A stretch of DNA of 64,000 bases from Pseudomonas inefficax. Its GTDB lineage: Bacteria > Pseudomonadota > Gammaproteobacteria > Pseudomonadales > Pseudomonadaceae. The stretch is taken from assembly GCF_900277125.1 (NCBI RefSeq), contig NZ_OPYN01000063.1, positions 1 to 64,000 on the forward strand, read 5' to 3'. The notes beneath the pieces were generated by a model that was not told the origin of the DNA, did not search any database, and saw only the letters and a list, made by a program, of their open reading frames with translations. Of this stretch, positions 24,872 through 36,200 are shown piece by piece (position 1 is the stretch's first letter; every line of letters begins with the position of its first letter). A program made the translations under genes and the position numbers.

Positions 24872-26317
24872 TCACCCTTCGAGCTTGGCCTTGAGCAATT
24901 GGTTCACTTGCCCCGGGTTGGCCTTGCCTTTGGAGGCTTTCATCGCCTGGCCGACGAAGAAGCCGAACATCTTGCCGCGCTTGGCCTCGTCGGCTGCGCG
25001 GTACTGTTCGACCTGTTCGGCGTTGGCCGCCAGCACTTCGTCGAGCATCTTGTCGATCGCACCGGTATCGGTAACCTGCTTCAGGCCCTTGCTTTCGATG
25101 ATGCTGTCGGCATCGCCTTCACCTGCGGCCATGGCCTCGAACACGGTCTTGGCGATCTTGCCGCTGATGGTGTTGTCGCGGATACGCAGCAGCATGCCGC
25201 CCAGCTGTGCGGCGGTGACTGGCGCCTGATCGATCTCGATGCCCAGCTTGTTCAGCAGGCTGCCCAGTTCGACCATGACCCAGTTGGCAGCCAGCTTGGC
25301 ATCGCCACCGATCTTCACCACTTCCTCGAAGTAGTCTGCCTGTTCGCGGCTGGAAGCCAGCACGTTGGCATCGTAGGCCGACAGGCCGTACTGGTTCTGG
25401 AAGCGCTCGACCTTCTGCGTTGGCAGCTCCGGCAAGCCGGCGCGGACGGTTTCGAGGAAGCTGTCCTCGATCACCACCGGCAGCAGGTCCGGGTCTGGGA
25501 AGTAACGGTAGTCGTTGGCTTCCTCCTTGCTGCGCATGGAGCGGGTCTCATCCTTGTTCGGGTCGTACAGGCGGGTTTCCTGTACCACCTTGCCGCCGTC
25601 CTCGATCAGGTCGATCTGACGCTGGATCTCGCTGTTGATCGCGCGCTCGATGAAGCGGAACGAGTTGACGTTCTTGATCTCGCAGCGGGTACCGAACTCG
25701 GCCTGGCCTTTCGGGCGGATCGACACGTTGCAGTCGCAACGCAGCGAGCCTTCGGCCATGTTGCCGTCGCAGATGCCCAGGTAACGCACCAGCGCGTGGA
25801 TCGCCTTGACGTAGGCCACGGCTTCCTTGGCGCTGCGCATGTCAGGCTCGGAGACGATTTCCAGCAGCGGGGTGCCGGCGCGGTTCAGGTCGATGCCGGT
25901 GGAGCCGCTGAAGTCTTCGTGCAGGCTCTTGCCGGCGTCTTCTTCCAGGTGCGCGCGGGTTACCCCGATGCGCTTGATGGTGCCGTCTTCCAGGGCGATG
26001 TCCAGGTGGCCCTTGCCGACGATCGGCAGGTCCATCTGGCTGATCTGGTAGCCCTTGGGCAGGTCCGGATAGAAGTAGTTCTTGCGCGCGAACACGTTGC
26101 GCTTGCCGATCTCGGCATCGATGGCCAGGCCGAACATGCACGCCATGCGCACGGCTTCCTGGTTCAGTACCGGCAGTACGCCGGGCATGCCCAGGTCAAC
26201 CAGGCTGGCCTGGGTGTTCGGCTCGGAACCGAAGGTGGTGGCGCTGCCGGAGAAGATCTTCGACTGGGTGGCGAGCTGAGTGTGGATTTCCAGCCCGATC
26301 ACAACTTCCCATTGCAT
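24872..26317 (-). CDS. gatB: aspartyl/glutamyl-tRNA amidotransferase subunit B
   Basis: GatB is the kinase-like subunit that activates misacylated Glu-tRNA(Gln) or Asp-tRNA(Asn) before amidation. The 481-residue protein has the family length. It begins [17 protein letters not shown] and contains [17 protein letters not shown] and the GAMRCDVN-like stretch [14 protein letters not shown]. The C-terminal GatB/YqeY tRNA-binding domain ends at [17 protein letters not shown]. It is the last gene of gatCAB, 11 nt after gatA. Confidence 0.98.
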   Translation of the reverse strand: MQWEVVIGLEIHTQLATQSKIFSGSATTFGSEPNTQASLVDLGMPGVLPVLNQEAVRMACMFGLAIDAEIGKRNVFARKNYFYPDLPKGYQISQMDLPIVGKGHLDIALEDGTIKRIGVTRAHLEEDAGKSLHEDFSGSTGIDLNRAGTPLLEIVSEPDMRSAKEAVAYVKAIHALVRYLGICDGNMAEGSLRCDCNVSIRPKGQAEFGTRCEIKNVNSFRFIERAINSEIQRQIDLIEDGGKVVQETRLYDPNKDETRSMRSKEEANDYRYFPDPDLLPVVIEDSFLETVRAGLPELPTQKVERFQNQYGLSAYDANVLASSREQADYFEEVVKIGGDAKLAANWVMVELGSLLNKLGIEIDQAPVTAAQLGGMLLRIRDNTISGKIAKTVFEAMAAGEGDADSIIESKGLKQVTDTGAIDKMLDEVLAANAEQVEQYRAADEAKRGKMFGFFVGQAMKASKGKANPGQVNQLLKAKLEG

Positions 26318-26328
26318 GTGTGAATTCC

Positions 26329-27780
26329 TCAGAAGCCGTTGGGGGCGCGGGTGTGCCAGTCGGTCACTTGCTGGTAGCGGTGCGCGACGTTGAGCAGGCG
26401 GCCTTCCTGGAAGTATGGCGCCAGCAGCTGCACGCCGACCGGCAGGCCATCGACGAAGCCGGCCGGCATCGACAGGCCCGGCAGGCCCGCCAGGTTGGCG
26501 GTGATGGTGTAGACGTCTTCGAGGTAGGCGGCGACCGGGTCGCTGCTTTTGGCGCCGAGCTTCCAGGCCGGGTTTGGCGTGGTCGGGCCGAGGATCAGGT
26601 CGACGTCGTTGAAGGCGGTCATGAAGTCGTTCTTGATCAGGCGGCGGATCTGCTGCGCCTTGACGTAGTAGGCGTCGTAGTAGCCGGCCGACAGGGCGTA
26701 GGTGCCGACCATGATGCGGCGCTGCACTTCGACACCGAAGCCTTCGCCACGCGAACGCTTGTACAGGTCGGTGAGGTCTTTCGGGTTTTCGCAGCGGTAG
26801 CCGAAACGCACGCCGTCGAAGCGCGACAGGTTGGACGAGGCTTCAGCGGGGGCGATCACGTAGTAGGCCGGGATGGCGTGCTGCATGTTCGGCAGGCTGA
26901 TTTCCTTGACCACCGCACCGAGCTTTTCCAGCTCTTTGACGCTGGCCTGGACCAGGTCGGCGATGCGTGGGTCGAGGCCGGCACCAAAGTACTCCTTCGG
27001 CAGGCCGATGCGCAGGCCCTGCAGCGAAGCATTCAGGTTGGCGCTGTAGTCCGGCACCGGCTCTTCGATGCTGGTGGAGTCCTTGGCGTCGAAACCGGCC
27101 ATGCCTTGCAGTAGCAGGGCGCAGTCCTCGGCAGTACGGGCCAGCGGGCCACCCTGATCGAGGCTGGAGGCATAGGCGATCATGCCCCAGCGCGACACGC
27201 GGCCATAGGTTGGCTTGAGGCCGGTAAGGTTGGTCAGTGCCGCCGGTTGGCGGATCGAACCGCCGGTGTCGGTGCCGGTGGTGGCTGGCAGCAGGCGCGC
27301 AGCCACTGCCGCGGCCGAACCACCCGACGAGCCGCCCGGAACATGTTCGAGGTTCCACGGGTTCTTCACCGCGCCGTAGTGGCTGGATTCGTTGGCCGAA
27401 CCCATGGCGAATTCGTCCATGTTGGTCTTGCCCAGGGTGACCATGCCGGCTTCGGCCAGCTTGGCAACCACGGTGGCGTCATACGGCGCCTTGAAGTTGT
27501 CGAGCATCTTCGAGCCGCAGCTGGTGCGTACGCCGTTGGTGCAGAACAGGTCCTTGTGGGCGATCGGGGCACCCAGCAGCGCGCCGGTTTCGCCAGCGGC
27601 GCGACGGGCGTCGGCGGCACGCGCCTGGCCCAGGGCCAGGTCTTCGGTGACGCTGATGAAGCTGTTGATCTGCGGGTCGAGCTGCTTGATGCGCGCCAGC
27701 AGGGCGCCGGTCAGCTCTTCGGAGGAAAACGACTTGTCGGCGAGTCCGCGGGCGATCTCGGCCAGGGTCAATTGATGCAT
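26329..27780 (-). CDS. gatA: aspartyl/glutamyl-tRNA amidotransferase subunit A
   Basis: GatA is the glutamine amidase of the complex. The 483-residue protein carries the amidase signature [15 protein letters not shown] and the Ser-cisSer-Lys triad Lys76 (PIAHKD), Ser175 (DTGGSIRQP) and Ser151 (PGGSSGGS). Other family parts include [20 protein letters not shown]. It is second in gatCAB, 15 nt after gatC. Confidence 0.98.
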   Translation of the reverse strand: MHQLTLAEIARGLADKSFSSEELTGALLARIKQLDPQINSFISVTEDLALGQARAADARRAAGETGALLGAPIAHKDLFCTNGVRTSCGSKMLDNFKAPYDATVVAKLAEAGMVTLGKTNMDEFAMGSANESSHYGAVKNPWNLEHVPGGSSGGSAAAVAARLLPATTGTDTGGSIRQPAALTNLTGLKPTYGRVSRWGMIAYASSLDQGGPLARTAEDCALLLQGMAGFDAKDSTSIEEPVPDYSANLNASLQGLRIGLPKEYFGAGLDPRIADLVQASVKELEKLGAVVKEISLPNMQHAIPAYYVIAPAEASSNLSRFDGVRFGYRCENPKDLTDLYKRSRGEGFGVEVQRRIMVGTYALSAGYYDAYYVKAQQIRRLIKNDFMTAFNDVDLILGPTTPNPAWKLGAKSSDPVAAYLEDVYTITANLAGLPGLSMPAGFVDGLPVGVQLLAPYFQEGRLLNVAHRYQQVTDWHTRAPNGF

Positions 27781-27795
27781 GGCAGGCTCTATCCC

Positions 27796-28083
27796 TTACT
27801 CGATGACTTTGGGAACCAGGTACAGACCGCTTTCGGTCGACGGCGCGATAGCCTGGTAGGTATCGCGCTGGTTGCTCTCGGTGACCTGGTCGGGACGCAG
27901 ACGCTGGCTGGCCTCCAGGGGGTGGGCCAGTGGCTCGATGCCGGTAGTGTCGACCGCTTGCATCTGGTCGACCAGCCCGAGAATGCTGTTCAGTGCGTCA
28001 GTAATGCGTGGCAGTTCGCCATCATTCAGGCCCAGACGGGCCAGATGGGCGATCTTTTCCACGTCGCAGCGTTCAAGCGCCAT
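27796..28083 (-). CDS. gatC: aspartyl/glutamyl-tRNA amidotransferase subunit C
   Basis: GatC is the small chaperone-like subunit that wraps around GatA. The 95-residue protein has the family pattern [18 protein letters not shown] near the N-terminus and the central [19 protein letters not shown]. The ATG at 28083 fits the usual start [17 protein letters not shown]; seven more codons upstream are open but unsupported. It heads the gat operon and diverges from mreB. Confidence 0.96.
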   Translation of the reverse strand: MALERCDVEKIAHLARLGLNDGELPRITDALNSILGLVDQMQAVDTTGIEPLAHPLEASQRLRPDQVTESNQRDTYQAIAPSTESGLYLVPKVIE

Positions 28084-28129
28084 GGGGATCTCCAGGGGAA
28101 ACAAAGACCGGAATTTGGGTCCGCAGTGA

Positions 28130-29326
<1,197 letters not shown>

Positions 29327-29356
29327 TTCCGCTCGCTGTTCACGAGCGCCCGGTTT

Positions 29357-29383
29357 ACAGGTAGCACACACAGTGCTACCTGT
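29357..29383. terminator. hairpin between mreB and mreC
   Basis: ACAGGTAGCA and TGCTACCTGT form a perfect 10-bp stem over a 7-nt loop, 30 nt after the mreB stop. There is no T run after it. It probably reduces read-through or protects the mreB mRNA end, which would let MreB be made in excess over MreC and MreD. Confidence 0.5.
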
Positions 29384-29492
29384 ATGTGCTGGGCTGGCGC
29401 CCGTTCCGGGCGCCTTATCCGTCAACCCGCAACCAGGCTGGTGCGTTGTCCCATGTCCAATGACCTCCTGAGTCGTTCACGAGGAACGGCCC

Positions 29493-30548
29493 ATTAAACC
29501 GCTTTTCTCCAAGGGCCCTTCGCTGGGCGTTCGCCTGCTCGTCCTGGTGGTGATGTCGGTCGCGTTGATGGTTGTCGACGCGCGCTTCGACGTGCTCAAG
29601 CCAGTGCGCAGCCAGATGGGCCTGGTACTCATGGAGTCCTACTGGATCACCGACCTGCCGCAGCGTGCGTGGCAAGGTGTGGCCGGCCAGTTCGGCAGCC
29701 GCACGGAACTGATCGCCGAAAACGAGAAGCTCAAGACCGAAGCCCTGCTGCTGCAGGGGCGCCTGCAGAAGCTGGCGGCCCTGACCGAGCAGAACGTGCG
29801 CCTGCGCGAGTTGCTCAACTCCTCGGCGCTGGTCAACGAAAAGGTCGAAGTGGCCGAGCTGATCGGTGTCGACCCCAACCCGTTCACCCACCGCATCCTG
29901 ATCAACAAGGGCGAGCGTGATGGCGTGTTCCTTGGCCAGCCGGTGCTCGATGCCCGTGGCCTGATGGGCCAGGTGGTCGAGCTGATGCCGTACACCTCGC
30001 GGGTACTGTTGCTGACCGACACCACCCATAGCATCCCGGTGCAGGTCAACCGCAACGGCCTGCGCGCCATCGCCAGCGGCACCGGCAACCCGGAGCGACT
30101 GGAGCTGCGCCATGTGGCCGATACCGCCGACATCAAGGAAGGCGACCTGCTGGTCAGTTCCGGTATGGGGCAACGGTTCCCGGCCGGCTACCCGGTGGCC
30201 ACGGTCAACGAGGTCATCCACGATTCCGGCCAGCCGTTCGCCATTGTTCGTGCCATCCCCACCGCCGCGCTCAACCGTAGCCGCTACATGCTGCTGGTGT
30301 TCAGTGACCGGCGTACCCCGGAGCAGCGCGCCACCGAGGCCGGCATGGCCCAGGAAGAAGCTGACCGCAAGGGCACTTCGGCCCCAGGCCAGCCGGCCAC
30401 GACAGACGAGCAGGGTGCGCCTGCCGGTAGCGCGCCTGCCACACCAGCGGCCCCGGCAACCCCGGCTGCGCAGCCTGCAGTTCCGGTAGCCGCACCTGCC
30501 ACGCCGGCTGCAGCGCCTGCCGCACCCGCCCAAACCCGGAGGCAATGA
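29493..30548 (+). CDS. mreC: rod shape-determining protein MreC, ATT start
   Basis: MreC is a bitopic membrane protein of the elongasome. The 351-residue protein has an N-terminal helix (LLVLVVMSVALMVV), a coiled coil (about residues 70-110, ENEKLKTEALLLQGRLQKLA), the two MreC beta-barrels (HRILINKGERDGVFLGQPV and PAGYPVATVNEV) and an Ala/Pro-rich tail of roughly 60 residues. The first ATG or GTG in frame cuts into the membrane helix. The frame continues upstream to ATTAAACCG, placed 7 nt after GAGGA, so ATT is the likely start and gives IKPLFSKGPSLGVR. It overlaps mreD. Confidence 0.92.
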   Translation: MKPLFSKGPSLGVRLLVLVVMSVALMVVDARFDVLKPVRSQMGLVLMESYWITDLPQRAWQGVAGQFGSRTELIAENEKLKTEALLLQGRLQKLAALTEQNVRLRELLNSSALVNEKVEVAELIGVDPNPFTHRILINKGERDGVFLGQPVLDARGLMGQVVELMPYTSRVLLLTDTTHSIPVQVNRNGLRAIASGTGNPERLELRHVADTADIKEGDLLVSSGMGQRFPAGYPVATVNEVIHDSGQPFAIVRAIPTAALNRSRYMLLVFSDRRTPEQRATEAGMAQEEADRKGTSAPGQPATTDEQGAPAGSAPATPAAPATPAAQPAVPVAAPATPAAAPAAPAQTRRQ

Positions 30549-31036
30549 TGGCTGCATCACGCCGCAACAACGGCTGGGTCATCTGGCTGACTTTCGCCAT
30601 CGGCCTGCTGCTCAGCGTCTCGCCCATGCCGCAGTTCATGGAAGTGTTCCGGCCCATGTGGCTGGCCTTGCTGGTGTCGTTCTGGACCCTCGCCGTTCCG
30701 AACAAGGTCGGCATGACTACAGCGTTCGTGCTGGGCCTGGCCGAGGATGTGCTGTATGGCACCCTGCTGGGGCAGAACGCGTTGATCCTGACTCTCATCA
30801 CCTTCCTGGTGTTGTCCCTGCAACAGCGCCTGCGCATGTTCCCCATGTGGCAGCAGAGCCTGGTGATCCTGGTAATCTTCGGCATCGCCCAGCTGATCCA
30901 GTTGTGGCTCAGCGCGCTCACCGGCAACCGCCTGCCCACCCTGGCGCTGGTCTGGTCGGCGGTGATCAGTGCCTTGCTCTGGCCGTGGATCAGTTTCGCC
31001 CTGCGCGACCTGCGTCGACGCTTGCATATCAACTGA
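30545..31036 (+). CDS. mreD: rod shape-determining protein MreD
   Basis: This is a 162-163 residue inner-membrane protein with about five helices (WVIWLTFAIGLLLSV, MWLALLVSFWTLAVP, FVLGLAEDVLYGTLLGQNA). GLAEDVLYG is the MreD signature. It completes the MreBCD shape complex. Two ATGs (30545 and 30548) overlap the mreC stop, so translation is coupled. Confidence 0.96.
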   Translation: MMAASRRNNGWVIWLTFAIGLLLSVSPMPQFMEVFRPMWLALLVSFWTLAVPNKVGMTTAFVLGLAEDVLYGTLLGQNALILTLITFLVLSLQQRLRMFPMWQQSLVILVIFGIAQLIQLWLSALTGNRLPTLALVWSAVISALLWPWISFALRDLRRRLHIN

Positions 31037-31069
31037 CGGCGCCGCCGCGACTGACAGGGAGATGTCTGC

Positions 31070-31669
31070 ATGAACCCGCTATACCTGGCTTCCGGCTCGC
31101 CCCGTCGACGTGAACTGCTGACCCAGATCGGTGTGCCGTTCAGCGTCATCAGTGCCCCCATCGATGAAACCCCGCTGCCCGATGAAGGTGTTTCGGCCTA
31201 CGCCGTGCGTCTGGCACGTGCCAAGGCCGAGGCAGGCTTTGCCCAGTTGCGTGGCCCTGGCGTGGTATTGGCTGCGGATACCGTGGTATCGGCAAGCTGC
31301 CAGATTCTCGGCAAACCCCGTGATCGGGAACATGCCCTGGCCATGCTCGCCCAACTGTCCGATGACCATCATCAAGTGATCACTGCAGTGGCGGTGACCG
31401 ATGGCACGCGCTGTCTCGACGTGTGCGTCGGCACCCATGTGTACTTTCGCGCTATCAGCCCACAGGAGGCTGAGCGCTACTGGGCTACCGGCGAACCGCT
31501 GGACAAGGCTGGAGGCTATGCAATCCAGGGCTTGGGTGCGGTTTTCGTCAGGGAGCTGATTGGCAGTTATTCAACCGTTGTCGGCCTTCCACTGTTCGAA
31601 ACCGCCCGCTTGCTGGAGGCGTTTTCCATTCCATGCTGGCAGCAACACGAGGTATCAGCACCGCGCTAG
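31070..31669 (+). CDS. maf: Maf-family nucleoside triphosphate pyrophosphatase (YhdE type)
   Basis: This 199-residue house-cleaning enzyme hydrolyses dTTP, UTP or modified pyrimidine NTPs. Family motifs are [19 protein letters not shown] (substrate loop), [29 protein letters not shown] (catalytic Asp) and [13 protein letters not shown]. The SPRRRELL pattern and lack of YceF-type residues favour the YhdE (dTTP/UTP) group. GGGAG precedes the ATG. It lies between mreD and rng, as in most gamma-proteobacteria. Confidence 0.95.
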   Translation: MNPLYLASGSPRRRELLTQIGVPFSVISAPIDETPLPDEGVSAYAVRLARAKAEAGFAQLRGPGVVLAADTVVSASCQILGKPRDREHALAMLAQLSDDHHQVITAVAVTDGTRCLDVCVGTHVYFRAISPQEAERYWATGEPLDKAGGYAIQGLGAVFVRELIGSYSTVVGLPLFETARLLEAFSIPCWQQHEVSAPR

Positions 31670-31723
31670 CCAGCTACCCGACCGCGATCCATCATTACCG
31701 AATACCTTTGACGAGAGCCTGCC

Positions 31724-33181
31724 ATGAGTGAAGAGATCCTGATCAACATCACCCCGATGGAGTCGCGCGTGGCGGTGGTGGAAAACGGGGTGCTGCAGGA
31801 AGTGCACGTCGAGCGCACCCAGCGCCGGGGCATCGTCGGCAATATCTACAAAGGCAAGGTGGTACGCGTGCTGCCGGGCATGCAGGCGGCCTTCGTCGAC
31901 ATCGGCCTGGAGCGCGCGGCGTTCATCCATGCCTCGGAAATATCCCAGCGCGAAGGCTCGGCGGTAGAGAACATCACCGCGCTGGTGCATGAGGGACAGG
32001 CCCTGGTGGTGCAGGTGACCAAGGACCCGATCGGCACCAAGGGCGCGCGCCTGACCACCCAGCTGTCGATCCCGTCGCGCTACCTGGTGTACATGCCGCG
32101 CAGCAGTCATGTCGGCATTTCCCTGAAGATCGAAGACGAAGCCGAACGCGAGCGCCTCAAGCAGGTGGTCAGCGACTGCATGGAAAGCGAGAACATCAAG
32201 GACGCCGGTGGCTTCATCCTGCGTACCGCCGCCGAAGGCGCACGCGCTGAAGAGATCCTGCAGGACATTCGCTACCTGCGCCGCCTGTGGGAGCAGATCG
32301 GCACCCAGATCAAGACCTGCGGCGCGCCCACGGTCATCTACGAGGACCTGGGCCTGGCCCTGCGCACCCTGCGCGACCTGGTCAACCCGAAGATCGAGAA
32401 GATCCGTATCGACTCGCGTGAAACCTTCCAGAAGACCACGCAGTTCGTTGGTGAGCTGATGCCGGAAATCGCCGACCGCCTCGAACACTATCCGGGCGAA
32501 CGGCCGATCTTCGACCTTTACGGCGTCGAGGACGAGATCCAGCGCGCGCTGGAGCGCAAGGTACCGCTCAAGTCCGGTGGCTACCTGGTGGTGGATCCGG
32601 CTGAAGCGATGACCACCATCGATGTGAACACCGGCGCGTTCGTCGGCCATCGCAACCTTGAAGAGACCATCTTCAAGACCAACCTCGAGGCTGCCACCGC
32701 CATCGCCCGGCAACTGCGCCTGCGCAACATTGGCGGCATCATCATCATCGACTTCATCGACATGGAAGACGAAGAGCACCAGCGCCAGGTGCTGCGCACC
32801 CTGGAAAAGCAGCTCGAGCGCGATCACGCCAAGACCAACATCATCGGCATCACCGAGCTGGGCCTGGTGCAGATGACCCGCAAGCGCACACGGGAAAGCC
32901 TGGAACAGGTGCTGTGCGAACCCTGCCTGGCCTGTCAGGGGCGTGGCAAGCTGAAAACCCCCGAGACCATCTGTTACGAAATCTTCCGCGAAATTCTGCG
33001 CGAGGCTCGTGCCTATCAGGCCGAAGGCTACCGCGTGCTGGCCAACCAGAAGGTGGTCGACCGGCTGCTGGATGAAGAGTCCGGTAACGTTGCGGAACTG
33101 GAGGCTTTCATCGGCCGAACCATTCGTTTCCAGGTGGAGTCGATGTATTCGCAGGAACAATACGATGTGGTGCTGCTCTGA
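31724..33181 (+). CDS. rng: ribonuclease G
   Basis: This is a 485-residue endoribonuclease that trims 16S rRNA 5' ends and cuts mRNAs. An S1 domain (RGIVGNIYKGKVVRVLPGMQ, about residues 35-125) precedes the RNase E/G core with Mg ligands in TTIDVNTGAFVG and IIIIDFIDMEDEEH. The zinc-link motif CEPCLACQGRG follows near residue 405. There is no RNase E-type C-terminal scaffold. It follows maf and precedes yhdP, the standard order. Confidence 0.97.
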   Translation: MSEEILINITPMESRVAVVENGVLQEVHVERTQRRGIVGNIYKGKVVRVLPGMQAAFVDIGLERAAFIHASEISQREGSAVENITALVHEGQALVVQVTKDPIGTKGARLTTQLSIPSRYLVYMPRSSHVGISLKIEDEAERERLKQVVSDCMESENIKDAGGFILRTAAEGARAEEILQDIRYLRRLWEQIGTQIKTCGAPTVIYEDLGLALRTLRDLVNPKIEKIRIDSRETFQKTTQFVGELMPEIADRLEHYPGERPIFDLYGVEDEIQRALERKVPLKSGGYLVVDPAEAMTTIDVNTGAFVGHRNLEETIFKTNLEAATAIARQLRLRNIGGIIIIDFIDMEDEEHQRQVLRTLEKQLERDHAKTNIIGITELGLVQMTRKRTRESLEQVLCEPCLACQGRGKLKTPETICYEIFREILREARAYQAEGYRVLANQKVVDRLLDEESGNVAELEAFIGRTIRFQVESMYSQEQYDVVLL

Positions 33182-33269
33182 GGCCTTCTGAAATGCGCCG
33201 CGGGTGGCCCGGGCTGGAAAAACCGGGACGACGGGCCATCATGGATAAACGACCTGGAGGGCCATGGCC

Positions 33270-36200
33270 ATGGGACGTCTGACCCGCGTTCTTGTCGCCT
33301 TGACCCGCTGGGGGTTGGGCGCTTGCGCCCTGCTGGCGGTACTGGTGGCGCTGTATGTCAGCCTCGGCCGCGAACTGGTGCCGTTGGTGGCCGAGTATCG
33401 CGCCGATGTGGAGAGCAAGGCCGAGCAGGCTTTGGGCCTGCCCGTGCACGTTGGTGCCCTGGAAGGCCGCTGGAGCGGCCTGGCACCGGTGCTGCGGGTG
33501 CGCGACCTGCAACTGGGCGAGGGGGCCACGGCCCTGCGCCTGGACGACGTCAAGGTGGTTCCAGATGTCTGGGCCAGCCTCACCGCCCGCGAAGTACGCC
33601 TGGCGCGTATTCAGTTGGGCGGCTTGCAACTGATCCTGCGCGAGAACGAGCAGGGCGCCTGGAGCCTCGAAGGCCTGCCGAAGAAGGACGATGCGCCGCT
33701 CGACCCTGCCGAGTTGTTGCAGCGCCTGCGCCAGTTGGGCCGCATCGATGTGTTCGACAGCCAGGTCACCCTGCACCCCTGGCAGCGTGACCCGTTGACC
33801 CTGACCTATGTGAGCGTCGGCCTGCAGGCCGGAGCTTCGCGCCATGCCCTGGACCTGCGCGCGACCCTGCCCGATGGCCAACCCCTTTCGCTGAACCTGC
33901 GCAGTCGTGCGTCGGCCAACGCCTGGCGCGACGGCCAGGTCGAAGCCTACCTGAGCCTGCCACAGAGTGACTGGGCGCGTTGGCTACCGCCACGCCTGCT
34001 GGGCCAGTGGCATGCCGACGCCCTGCGGGCGGGAGGCGAGTTCTGGGTCGACTGGAGCAAGGGGCAGTTGCAGCAGGCCGTTGTACGCCTCAATGCACCG
34101 GAGCTGCACGGTGCCTATGCCGGGCGCAAGGCGGCCAAGCTGAACAACCTGGCCCTGGGCGCCTGGTTCCAGCGCCAGGAGCAAGGCTTCGATGTGGTGG
34201 TCGATTCCCTGGCCATGGATATCGGCAAGACCCGTTGGGAGTCGCATCTGCAATTGCAGCAGCGCCCCGGCGAGGATGCCGCTGCGGAAAGCTGGCAAGT
34301 GCAGGCCGACCGCCTGGACCTCACACCGTTGACACCGCTGATCGATGCCCTGGCGCCGCTGCCGGACAAGGTCATGGCCGTGGTCAATGGCCTGAACGTG
34401 ACCGGCGCGCTGCGCAATGTGCGCCTGGAAGCCCGGCCCAAGGCCGAGGGTGACCAGCGCCTGCAGTTCGAAGCCAACCTGGAGAAGGTCGGTTTCGATG
34501 CCTATCACAATGCTCCGGCAGCCGGTAACGTCAGCGGCAGCATCAGCGGTGACCTTGGCCATGGCGAACTGCGCCTCGATACCGATGCGTTCATGCTGCA
34601 TCTGTACCCGATCTTCGCCAAACCCTGGCACTACCAGAAGGCCAATGCGCGCCTGACCTGGGCCTTGGACAAGGAAGGTTTTACCTTGGTCGCGCCATAC
34701 CTCAAGGTACTGGGCGAGGAAGGCAAGATCGCCGGTGACTTCCTCATTCGCCTGCTGTTCGAAGAGGGCCGCGAGGACTACATGGACCTGCGCGTCGGCC
34801 TGACCGAAGGCGACGGCCGTTATACCGCCAAGTACCTGCCCGAGGTGCTAAGCCCCGCCCTCGACGAATGGCTGCGCAGTGCGATCGTCAAAGGCACGGT
34901 GGACGAAGGCTACTTCCAGTACCAAGGCTCGCTGAACCATGGCGTTGCGCCGGAAGCCCGCAGCATCAGCCTGTTCTTCAAGGTGCGTGATGCCGCCCTG
35001 GACTTCCAGCCGGGCTGGCCGCAGGTGCAGCACGTGGATGGCGATGTGTTCATCGAGGACAGCGGCGTGCGCATCAAGGCCCAGCGTGGCGTACTGCTCG
35101 ACACCAAGGTCAGCGATGTGAGCGTCGATATCCCGCATGTCGACGAGGGCCAGCAAAGCCACCTGTACCTCGATGGCGACTTCGACGGCAGCCTGGGCGA
35201 TGGCCTGAAGATCCTCAAGGAAGCGCCAATCGGCACTGGCGAGATCTTCGCCGGGTGGGAGGGCGAGGGGCCGCTCAAGGGTAAGGTCAAGCTCGACATT
35301 CCGTTGGCCCGCGGGCAGCGGCCGAAAGTGCAGGTGGACTTCGCCACCGACGATGCGCGCCTGAAGGTGGCGCCGCCGAGCTTGGAGTTGAGCCGCCTGA
35401 AGGGTGACTTCAGTTTCGATCTGGACAAGGGCCTGAGCGGCAAGGGAATCAGCCTGCAAGCGTTCGGCAAGCCGGTTACGGCGCAAATCACCGCCGAAGG
35501 CCAGCCGGGGCAGATGCAGACCCGCGTCAACGCCAGCGGCCAGGTGTCACTCAAGGCTCTGACCGACTGGCTGCAGTTCAAGCAGGCCTTGCCGGCTTCC
35601 GGCGACTTGCCGTACCAGTTGCAGGTCAGCCTGGGTAGCCGGGACAACCGCCTGCGTGTCGATTCCAGCCTCAAGGGCCTGGCCATCGACTTGCCGGCGC
35701 CCTTCGGCAAGGCAGCGAGTGATACCCGTGACACCCGTTTCAGCATGACCCTGCAGGGGCCGGAGCGGCGCTTCGATGTCGCCTACACCGACCTTGCCCG
35801 CTTTGCCTACGCTGCACCGGCCGACAAGCTGGGCCAGGGTCGGGGCGAGTTGCTGCTGGGCACCGGTGACGCCCAGGTACCTGCCGGCCAGGGCCTGCGA
35901 GTGCGTGGGCACCTCGAGACGCTGGACCTGGCGCCCTGGCAGGAACAGGCAGCGCGCCTGGCCGGCGGCGACCCAGGCGGTAGCGCGCGGCAGAACCTGC
36001 AAGGCGTAGACCTGAGCATCGGCCAGCTGAAAGCTTTTGGCCTGGACCTGAACCAGGCTGTGGTGCGCCTGGCCCGTGGTGGCCCCGCCTGGGACTTGCG
36101 CCTCGACAGCAAGGAAGTCATCGGCAACGCCCGGGTGCCGGATGCCAAGGGCGCGCCAATGGTGGTGCGCATGCAGACCTTGCGCCTGCCCGCCGCCAGC

